A stretch of DNA of 24,108 nt from Basidiobolus meristosporus CBS 931.73. Lineage: Eukaryota; Basidiobolomycota; Basidiobolomycetes; Basidiobolales; Basidiobolaceae. The DNA is taken from positions 1 through 24,108 of the forward strand of contig MCFE01000955.1 of NCBI GenBank assembly GCA_002104905.1, given 5' to 3'. This document shows positions 16,193-24,108 of the stretch, piece by piece (position 1 is the first letter of the stretch; each line of letters begins with the position of its first letter). The position numbers were made by a program, and so were the translations under genes. Below the pieces are notes generated by a model. It did not search any database and was not told the DNA's origin. It saw only the letters and a list, made by a program, of their open reading frames with translations.

Positions 16193-18234
16193 TCATGTGT
16201 GGGTCTTTGGAAATTTACACAGTTTAAGTCTCAGTAGATCACCTATCTCGTTGATCTGCTGCAGCGCCCAATCCAGATCCTCCCTGGTGTGCGTCGCGGA
16301 GAGACAGAACTTCGCCCTCCCGCTCACGAGCGGAGTATTCGGGTAGGCGACCACACTGACCGCAATCCCCCGGGAAAGACACTCCCGTGAGAAGGCCCTG
16401 CAGAGAAGTCAGTGAAACTGAGGGATCCTACGTGTTGGTGAGGTGGAGATACTTACGGGATCTTCGCCGGGTTGAACAGGACCAATGGAACGATCGGTGA
16501 ATCGATATCCCCGTAGACGATAAAGCCCATCTCCCGGAGCCTGGAGGAGAAGTAGCGGGCGTTGAAGACCAGCCTCTCCAGCCTTCGGATCCCTTCGTTG
16601 GTTCCGTCCTCGCCCATAACGATCGTCACACTCGAGATGATCTGCTGTAGCACAGGGATCGATAGAGTCTCCGCATAGACCGAGGAATAGCATTGTAGAC
16701 GCAGATGCTCGACGATCTCTCGTGAACCGGCAACATATCCACCAGCCGCACCAAAGGATTTAGAGAACGTTCCCATCATGATGTCCACCTCCGAAGACGA
16801 GACACCCCAATAGTCACAAATCCCCCTGCCACAGGATCCGAGGGAGCCGATGGAGTGTGCCTCGTCGATGTAGAGATAGAACTTGTATCGCCGCTTTAAT
16901 TCCAGTATCTCTGGCAGTCGAACGATGGACCCCTCGTTAGTGTAAAGGCCCTCAACAACCACCAGGATTTTTTTCCATGGTCGATGGGTGCGAGGCTGTC
17001 CCTGGGAGATGGCTTGGCGAAGGACCTGCTCAAGACTATCGATACCTGGTTCGAAGTTAGCGATCTCAACGATGCCGCTTCGCCAGAAATCCATTTGCAA
17101 AGACTTACTGTTATGCTTGAAGACACGACTAGCCGCGCCAGAGATTCGGGCACCGCTGATAAGTGATGGGTGGTTGAACTCATCAGAGATCACCAGGCAG
17201 CTCTAAAACGTTCGTGGTGAGTAGACGCACCCTAGCTACATGCCGATCATCTACAAAAGCAATACCTTGGATACCAGGGCTGGAAGGGTGGTTGCATTGG
17301 CGGCATACCCAGTGCTTACAATCATGACTGCCTCCTGTCCAACAAATCGTGCAATCAACTTCTCGGCGTCGTTGTGCAGCTCATGGGTTCCTAAGAATAC
17401 GCTCACATGAGATGGGGTCGATCTTATGGCTAGGCCTAGCGATAGTAACCAACAAACCTCCTTCGAAACGGGTGCAGTTTGTGCCGAGCCCATACTCTAG
17501 TAAGCTTTCTTCGACAGAATCGGTGCAAGGGCCATCGTTCTCGGAGAAGCCAAGGTAGTTGTAGGAGCCCAAGTTCAGCAGGGTAGTTGTTCCCCCAGTG
17601 TATCTGTTTCATGCGATCGGCAGACGTCAGTACGTGCCCATTGAAGGCCTCGCATTTCTGTTCCCTTACCTAAAAGTGGAATTGAAGTCTATGCTGGTTC
17701 GATCCAAAAGGGTGACGAATCTTCCGGGTATACCGAGCACAGGGCGGTTGAAACAGTCGCTGATCCGGCGATAAAGTCTACGTCTGTAAAAGCTCTCGAA
17801 GTCCGATATCATGGGTGCATAGCCCTAGAGAGGTCAGATCAGTTGGATACTCGAAACCGCGATGGGAAATTGAGTTGACATACGTCCATAAAGCTGAACG
17901 GTATATATTCAGAGCTGTTGAACACCTTCCCGAACAAATCTCTTAGGTGGCCAAAGAGGATAAGAATGATATAGCCGCAGTAGGTCGTGATCAAGATTGA
18001 TAACGGTACATCCTCCAGCTCCTCGGGGTGGCTCTTCACCGTTTTGGGCGGATTTCGAGCAGGAACCAGGTGATCTCGTACTAGGGGCGAATCGTCGTCG
18101 GTTTCACTTAAGAGTGGTGATAGTGAGTGGGCAGCTGAGGATAAGGGAGGTGTCAAAAGGCAGGGCTCCTCCTCGTCTTTCGAGAATGAACTGGTTGAAA
18201 AGATGTGCTGAAGGGAGCGCTTTCCTTTCCCCAT
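16193..18234 (-). CDS. LCB2: Serine palmitoyltransferase subunit 2 (LCB2)
   Basis: Catalytic, PLP-binding subunit of serine palmitoyltransferase, which condenses serine and palmitoyl-CoA in the ER membrane as the first step of sphingolipid synthesis. Exons are 18234-17884, 17824-17670, 17603-17458, 17390-17266, 17202-17109, 17045-16457 and 16397-16193, giving 554 aa, normal for the family. The N-terminus is polar and Ser-rich, with one membrane segment near 77-95. Conserved blocks are [58 protein letters not shown] and [11 protein letters not shown]. The Schiff-base lysine is Lys386 in [13 protein letters not shown]. The RPWKKILV block and the Lys mark it as LCB2, since LCB1 lacks the Lys. 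Intron 3 has the unusual donor GTTTGT. Intron 5 (63 nt) has no in-frame stop. Convergent with the carrier gene, divergent from the S9 gene. Confidence 0.95.
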
Positions 18235-18781
18235 TCTACCGGTGGGCAGGGCTTTGTTCAGTTGTGGAGTACGAATATGATGGGAGAAGCTGGGGAAGTG
18301 AGAGAGGCGTAACTGGAGGAGTAAACAAGGTATCCGAAGCGCTCGGTGATATACAGATGATAGCAGAATTAAGTGGCAGTGAGGATCGTTTTATGACTCT
18401 CGACGTCCACATCCATTAGTTCACATGCCGAAAAATTCCCCATTTTGATTCGACAGTCTCGACATGCGCTGTATGCTCACTAGGCGACCAAATAATACCA
18501 TGTTGGTGGGAAGTCCGGATGTCGCAGCAATCGAAAAAAACCGGATCCGGTGATCTTATGTGTGGAGGAGAAACTAAATGACTTGTCCAGCTCATCAGAA
18601 AATACGCACGCTGAATGGTCAGAAAAAAGCAGGGAAATTCGAAATTCGATTGATGATTTCTTGCCAAATTTTCCAATTCTTGAAGTCAAAGCCCGCTCAT
18701 TACCTTGAAGCTAGATTAAAATACACATTTTCTTTCTTTGTATAGTTTAATTTTAGGAAGGTCCTTTTCTTAAACACAGAT
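18235..18781. other. Divergent promoter between the LCB2 and S9 genes
   Basis: About 550 bp shared upstream region. No strong TATA box on either side. An AT-rich, T-rich tract lies at about 18710-18775 just before the S9 start. Short antisense frames at 18416-18689 have no recognisable content. Confidence 0.4.
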
Positions 18782-20943
18782 ATGAGTGCCGAAGTACGTG
18801 ATTACGGTTCCTGGGAGAGTCCTATCTCTGCAACCCTACTTGCCTCTTCTTCAGTGGCCATCTACGATGTCCACGTTGAGCCCACCACCAATACTGTTTT
18901 TTGGGTGGAGGGTAGACCGGAAGAGGGTGGACGCGCCGTCCTACTCCTAAAGCGACTTGAGGAGAGTTTGGATGAGAATGCCGTAGAGCTTACGCCACAT
19001 CCATTCAGCCCCAGGACTCGTACGTCGACTAAAGTGCAATATCGCTAACCTTATACTAAGTCCGGTCTTTCTAATCTAGGCGTGCACGAATATGGCGGTG
19101 GAAGTTTCAATGTCAAGGAGAACATAGTTGTTTTCTCTAACGACCTTGACTTCAGACTGTATAAAATAGATCTCAACCAGCCGGAGAAAATCATCCCGGT
19201 GACCCCTGATGATGGTTCTTATCGCTACGCCGACCCCACCATCCATGATTCGGGGAAGTTTCTGATCTGCGTCAGGGAAGAGCACAAACCACTGGGCGAG
19301 GGGCGGGAGGATGTAATCAATACACTGGTTGTTGTCCGACTTGATCTACCCGAGGATGTTTTCAACGTTACGGTCTTGACTCAAGGTCACGACTTTTACT
19401 CTTCCCCAAGAGTTAACCCCTCCGACCCTACACAGCTAGCGTACATCACGTGGAATCTGCCTTTTATGCCATGGGACAGTACCCGTCTCTGTACCGGAGT
19501 GTTGGCCATCGACTCTGATGGTGAAGTAACCCTGTCGGAGAATAAGGAAATTGCTGGTCATAACGTTCTTCCTGAAAGCATTGGTCAGCCTAGGTTCAAC
19601 AACGATGGCTCGCTGTACTTCGCTTGCGACAGAACCGGGTTCTGGAATCTTTATCACTACGACAAAGAGCAAAACATTCCTGAGCTGGTGCTAGAAAAGC
19701 CAATGAAGGCGGAGTTTTCGGTTCCGGAATGGCTCTTCAATCGCTCGACGTTCTCCATTCTCTGCTCAGATGCGACGAAGATTGCTGCAGCATACGCCGT
19801 GGAAGGGACCTTCCACATCGGAATCATCGACACGAAGGAGAAATCCCTGAAGGAGTTGCCAACCCCATTCACTATCATATCGAACGTGAGAGCGTTGAGG
19901 CACCCGGAGAGCAACCACGACATCCTGATCTTCACCGCCGGCAATCCTTACCACGAGCTGAGCCTGGTGCTGTACGATGTCCAAGCTGAGAAGGTAATCA
20001 AGACCATCATCGAGACCGGCCGGGTTCATATTCCCGAATCCGTCATTTCCATCCCCGAATCTATTACCTTCCCCACAGAGAATGGCCAAGTAGCATACGG
20101 ATATTACTATCCACCCAAGAACGACCGATTCAAGGGCCCGGACGACCAGAAGCCACCGCTCCTCACCATGTCCCACAGTGGGCCTACCTCGCAAACGTTC
20201 AGCTACTTCAATTTGAAGATCCTATATTGGACCTCCCGAGGATTCGCGGTGGTGGATGTGAATTATGGCGGAAGCACCGGCTACGGCCGGGAGTTCCGCA
20301 ACCGGCTTAAAGGTAGCTGGGGGATTGTCGATGTTGATGATTGCTGCAATGCGGCCAAGTATCTGGTTGATCGGGGTTCTGTGGATCCTAAGCGTCTTTC
20401 GATCACTGGAGGGTTTGCTGGTGGATACACCACCCTTTGTTGTCTAGTATTCCGACCCAACGTTTTCAAGGCTGGTGCCAGTTACTCTGGCGTGTCCGAT
20501 CTGGAGATGTTGGTCTTGGGCATTCACAAGTTTGAAGCAAAGTATCTTGGTAAGCTGCGTTAGCCCTAAGCCACGTCGAGTCACTGATTAAACTTCCTCA
20601 CCATGTAGACGGTCTTCTGGGGCCCTATCCGGAAGCGAGAGCGGTCTATCAAAAGCGATCCCCGCTCCACCATGCCGACCAAATTACCAGTCCCTGCATC
20701 TTCTTCCAAGGTTTGAATGATCAGATTGTCCCCGCGAAACAGGCCGAGATTATGGTCAACGCTTTGCGGAATAGCAAAGTGCCGGTGGCCTACGTGACAT
20801 TCGAGAATGATCAGCACGGGCTTCATGTGGCTACGAATATCATTCGATCGACTGAAGCGCAGCTCTGGTTCTTCGGCAAGCTGTTCGGCTTCCAGCCGGC
20901 AGACAAGATCAAGCCAGTCCCGGTCGATAACATCGATGCTTGA
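18782..20943 (+). CDS. S9 prolyl-oligopeptidase family protein with Phe in place of the catalytic Ser
   Basis: Two-domain protein of 680 aa: an N-terminal beta-propeller and a C-terminal alpha/beta-hydrolase domain. Relatives cleave dipeptides or acyl-amino acids from peptides. Exons 18782-19019, 19080-20549 and 20609-20943 join in frame; both introns are canonical (GTACGT, GTAAGC). The N-terminus has family blocks YGSWESPISATLLA, FWVEGRPEEGGRAV and VHEYGGGSF. The hydrolase part has VDVNYGGSTGYGREFR, then ITGGFAGGYTTL, FKAGASYSGVSDLE, FFQGLNDQIVP and ENDQHGL. Asp607 and His639 of the triad are present. At the nucleophile position the family has Ser in GGSAGG, but codon TTT at 20414-20416 gives Phe525. 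Everything around it is conserved, so this is either a pseudoenzyme, a recent inactivating change, or a one-base error (TCT to TTT). The variant signal ATTAAA lies 130 nt past the stop. Confidence 0.93.
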
Positions 20944-21073
20944 TCAAGAGACCATGCCATATCGAGCTCAGCCGCCGCCACTATCACCACCACCTTTGTT
21001 TCCCTACAAATGTAAGCTAGTTTTACTCCAAGCATTTCACTCTTCAATTTTGAAAGTACACACGAACATCCAA

Positions 21074-21079
21074 ATTAAA
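21074..21079 (+). terminator. Candidate poly(A) signal of the S9 gene (variant)
   Basis: ATTAAA about 130 nt past the stop at 20943. A canonical AATAAA occurs only at 21283-21288. Confidence 0.3.
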
Positions 21080-21626
21080 CCGTAATTGTTTTCAACACAA
21101 CCTACTCCTTCACTTGCTCCTTGTGTCCATCGTGTGATCCTGGAGTTCATCTCGCCCATACTTTCCAGTCCATACAACCTGGCAATGCCATGGCCTTGTT
21201 CTTGATCCATCCGTGTGCGAAAGCCCATCTGAAGGGCTACACTTCACCTTGGCCACAGGCGCTGTCATGGATGCGCCATTTCAATAAACTAGTTCCAAGT
21301 GCCCACCAGTCACGGGAGCCCAACTGACCACCATCTCATCTCCCGTGCACCCTCGCGCGCGCCGACCGGTCCAAGTTCCGTTTGCCAAGGGGCTTTTTGG
21401 GCGCCATCTAATCTTGACGAAATCCACTCGTCATCTATCTGATTTCACCAGCGCAACTGAAACCCACTGTTTCCCTGGATCAACAAAGATAGAAAAATGG
21501 ATTTATCCGCATTGGTAACTCGATCAACCGGAGATTAGGAACGATGAGACACCTTGCCATTTATGGCCCCCTCTGAAACAGCGGTTATCAAGGTTCTGAA
21601 GGTTATGTTCACAGGATAATCGTACC

Positions 21627-21632
21627 ACGCGT
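21627..21632. promoter_or_regulatory. ACGCGT element (MluI cell-cycle box) upstream of GNA1
   Basis: Perfect palindromic ACGCGT about 125 nt before the GNA1 ATG and 72 nt above its TATA box. In yeasts this box is bound by MBF and drives G1/S transcription; use here is inferred. Confidence 0.3.
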
Positions 21633-21703
21633 CACGATTACTGGAGATTCAACACAATTGGCTATCCCTAAATTATCTCGTGTGCATGCTGTTAATACAT
21701 CTC

Positions 21704-21711
21704 TATATAAG
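21704..21711 (+). promoter_or_regulatory. TATA box of GNA1
   Basis: TATATAAG, 45-52 nt before the ATG at 21756. It helps decide the start: the open frame extends nine codons upstream but has no ATG there. Confidence 0.65.
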
Positions 21712-21755
21712 AGACGGGCGGTCCTTGGTTGACCATTAGTTATCATTGCATCACA

Positions 21756-22310
21756 ATGCCCATCCACAGTGCCAACTCCGAAGTCTCCCTTGTCCCGGTC
21801 TCTAAGAACTCCAAGTACCTCTTCTCGTACGATCTGCTCTCGCCCGAGATTCAAGCCACCCTGCCGAATGGCCTGCTCATGAGACCTCTAGCCGCAACCG
21901 ACTACAACAGCGGTTTCTTCGAATGTCTGGCCCAGTTGACCTCTGTTGGAGACAGCTCCGAGGCCACATTCGTCGAAACCTTCGAGGCCATGCGTAACAC
22001 CAACAACTACTACGTGGTTGTCATCGAAGACCAAGAGAGCGGTCGGATCGTTGGTTGCGGGACCCTGCTGGTAGAGTATAAATTCATCCGCGGCTGTGCC
22101 AAATCCTCCCACATTGAAGACATCGTGATCGATGACTCCCAACGAGGCAAGCGACTTGGGGTCCGCATGATTGAGCAACTCAAGGCCCTCAGCGAGAAAC
22201 TCGGCTGTTACAAGGTCATTCTGAACACCAACCAATCCAACATCGCCTTCTACGAGAAGTGCGGACTAACCTTGAAAGATTACCAGATGTCCTGCTACCA
22301 TCACGCATAG
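21756..22310 (+). CDS. GNA1: Glucosamine 6-phosphate N-acetyltransferase
   Basis: GNAT-fold enzyme that transfers acetyl from acetyl-CoA to glucosamine 6-phosphate, a step towards UDP-GlcNAc for chitin, N-glycans and GPI anchors; cytosolic. Single exon, 184 aa; yeast Gna1 is shorter (about 159 aa) because it has less of the N-terminal extension. GNAT motifs are complete: VGCGTLLVEYKFI near 99-111, HIEDIVIDDSQRGKRLG at 119-135 (acetyl-CoA loop RGKRLG), LGCYKVILNTNQSN near 149-162, and FYEKCGL at 165-171 with the conserved Tyr166. The first ATG of the frame is used, 45 nt behind a TATA box. An ACGCGT box lies further upstream. AATAAA follows 58 nt past the stop. Intronless, like the Sel1 gene. 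Confidence 0.95.
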   Translation: MPIHSANSEVSLVPVSKNSKYLFSYDLLSPEIQATLPNGLLMRPLAATDYNSGFFECLAQLTSVGDSSEATFVETFEAMRNTNNYYVVVIEDQESGRIVGCGTLLVEYKFIRGCAKSSHIEDIVIDDSQRGKRLGVRMIEQLKALSEKLGCYKVILNTNQSNIAFYEKCGLTLKDYQMSCYHHA

Positions 22311-22367
22311 CCGCCCCCTTTCCTGCCTTGATTCGTTGTTGTACTAATATAATCTGTAGATTTGTCC

Positions 22368-22373
22368 AATAAA
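22368..22373 (+). terminator. Poly(A) signal of GNA1
   Basis: AATAAA, 58 nt past the stop codon at 22310. Confidence 0.6.
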
Positions 22374-24108
22374 TTCCATGTTTTTCCCAATTCTGACGGA
22401 TCGTGGTGTGATGGGAAGGGTGATACCTCGCGTATCGGGAAGTATTCAACATTGCTTATCTGAAACCTAGGGCCGAATTTGGGTAGGCTTCATGAATTAG
22501 ACTCAGATTGTAATAGATGATCGGAGCACCAACTTGAACCGTGGTTTCAGTTAATTTCCGGCTTTCCTCTGAATTGCCCAGGTAAATTGCCTGCCAAATC
22601 CGGTCCACAACCAAACAAACCCATTCCCATTTCCGGACAGTGGGTGAGGTTATTTTTATTGGGCCAAGGTTAAAAATAGCCAGTGACGTGAGGGGCCACC
22701 CGGATCGAGGGTCGCATGCACGCCTTCCTGCGTAGGTGGATTGCAGGAGCATTTGGTGGGTTTCCATCCTAGCACCAGCTCAACCGACCTCATAGACATG
22801 TGAATACGAAGGCGGTGCCCCTTTCTGCTTCGAATCGAGCCAACCTGTTTCGTATGATATTAATTCGGGTCACCACAACGATCACCTCTTCCCTAATCTA
22901 TTCGCCCATCTCTGCTACCCACGAGCAGGTGGGTTGGCTGAAATGAATCATGCTCAGTGGTTTCGAGGTCGACCTTTCTTGCCTACACCCAAACGCCCAT
23001 TTTCGAACATGTGGTATCTCGATCGATTGCTTAGAGGTGAGATCGATCCCGTGTAGCTCACCCATTACCGTACTAAGAGCACGTTCCCTCTCCAGCTACG
23101 GTATACTTAATGTTGCTTAAGTGGTTTTTACTAGAACTCGGGTAGCTTTGATCCGTCTCTTCCCCCCAACAAACACCAGCATGGCGAGCTGCCAAGTCCT
23201 CCATCAAGGTGATACCAGTCGGGCTGTGTTGAGTTGAACTTTATCGGATCACTGCATCCATTTGCCAAATTTCATCAGGTGGTGGAACCCATGGGTCTAA
23301 CATGCCACCCCACCCCTACCAATTGACTCTTCACCTGATTGTCTCACCTCGATCTCCGTTTCTGTGGAGAAACAGTCTGACCTCTCTCCCCCCAGTGTCT
23401 TTCTAGGGATGGCTTGGTGATATCGATGGCTCGCTCTTGGCCATATGTACTGGATCTGAACCAGCATGCAGCGGCTGCCTAGATATGGTTCGTATCGATG
23501 CTTCCAAATCTTACCGTTATCCAGAGGATCTATAGGGTGGAAAGACTACCTATTCTTTCACGTGAGGTCACCCCCCATCAGGACAGGATCGCCTGTAAAC
23601 AATGATGCCTTCGGATTTTCACTGGGGAACTGATACCTCCGCTACACCCAGTTAGGTCCAGGGGTTGCTCACACCCGTCGTTGCTATCCATGCCACCTAC
23701 CCAGTTCCGGACCCTCGCTGGATTGATGTGTTGCTGACTGAGCTAGATCACGGGTCCCTTCATCGGCCCGGGTGACCAACTTGCCCCGGTGAGGTTCTTC
23801 AGCACACACTCACCCGGTCCTCTGGTTATCCCCAGAATCACCTTGGAGGAAGGTCAATGGGATGGTTTGGGAGGGTCTGTCAGGGGGAATTACTCGCAGG
23901 TCAAAGTATGGCCTGGGATGACGCCCATTGGTGAACGGAATGTTACAGACGAACCACCAGCAAGTGCCCTCGCTCGCCATCCCAGATAAAGTGGGAAGAG
24001 CTGCGACCTTCTCAACGTTTGATGCATCCCCTGGTCAACTGAGTATAGTAACCATGAGAGAAGGTGAGCGAGGGAGTGAGTTCCGGTGCGACACCGGTGA
24101 TCTGTAAC
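22374..24108. other. Gene-poor right end
   Basis: About 1.7 kb without a supported gene. The longest frames (minus 22456-22767, 103 codons; plus 23789-23989) have no signal peptide, motif or promoter. A plus-strand 37-codon frame at 22943-23056 contains a GTGAGA that could be a donor, but no partner exon was found. A small hairpin, CCGGTG-CGA-CACCGG, lies at 24083-24097. This may be the upstream region of a gene beyond the window. Confidence 0.4.

Larger units (their letters stand above)
20944..21703. other. Intergenic between the S9 and GNA1 genes
   Basis: About 760 bp without a supported gene. Contains candidate S9 poly(A) signals ATTAAA at 21074-21079 and AATAAA at 21283-21288, a CG-rich run TCGCGCGCGCCG near 21353-21364, and ACGCGT at 21627-21632. 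Confidence 0.4.

Noticed and set aside
22456-22767. Minus-strand 103-codon frame after GNA1
   Set aside because: No TATA box, signal peptide or recognisable motif; sits in a non-coding stretch.
22820-22850. TTCGAATC motif considered as a tRNA T-loop
   Set aside because: No matching acceptor stem, D arm or anticodon arm could be drawn around it; no tRNA gene was found in the window.
24083-24097. Hairpin CCGGTG-CGA-CACCGG read as a bacterial-type terminator
   Set aside because: Only a six-base stem, no T run, and the window is eukaryotic.

Overview
The window looks like nuclear DNA of a fungus. Eight of the twelve genes I can support are split by short GT-AG introns (26 in all, mostly 47-84 nt) with CTAA(A)C-type branch sites. 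Several genes have TATA boxes 45-85 nt before the start codon and AATAAA-type signals after the stop. The gene set (chitin-precursor acetyltransferase, serine palmitoyltransferase, MOB, many-repeat Sel1 protein, secreted proteinase K-type subtilase, CAP protein) fits a fungus. An early-diverging filamentous lineage is my guess, based on overall feel and not on any search.

Layout. (1) 0.3-6.2 kb, minus strand: four consecutive genes for secreted proteins: a proteinase K-like subtilase, a CAP/PR-1 protein, a Ser/Thr-rich repeat protein of cell-wall type and a ten-cysteine secreted protein of unknown family. (2) 7.3-10.9 kb, plus strand: mitochondrial sulfide:quinone oxidoreductase, a MOB kinase-activator protein and ribosomal protein eS27, closely spaced. 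(3) 12.1-15.9 kb, plus strand: an intronless 15-repeat Sel1 protein, then an eight-exon mitochondrial carrier. (4) 16.2-18.2 kb, minus strand: serine palmitoyltransferase subunit 2 (LCB2), convergent with the carrier so that their poly(A) signals cross over. (5) 18.8-22.3 kb, plus strand: an S9 prolyl-oligopeptidase-type protein whose nucleophilic serine codon reads phenylalanine, then glucosamine-6-phosphate N-acetyltransferase (GNA1). The last 1.8 kb has no gene I can support.

The genes do not form one pathway. Region 1 may be a small secretome neighbourhood (extracellular proteolysis and cell surface). The rest is ordinary housekeeping: sulfide oxidation, kinase signalling, translation, mitochondrial transport, sphingolipid synthesis and UDP-GlcNAc supply. 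The observation most worth checking is the intact S9 gene with Phe at the catalytic serine position. Next are the unresolved fourth intron of the carrier gene, the two GTTTG-type splice donors, and the secreted-protein cluster. All exon boundaries were placed by eye from frame continuity, splice consensus and remembered family conservation; no alignment was run.
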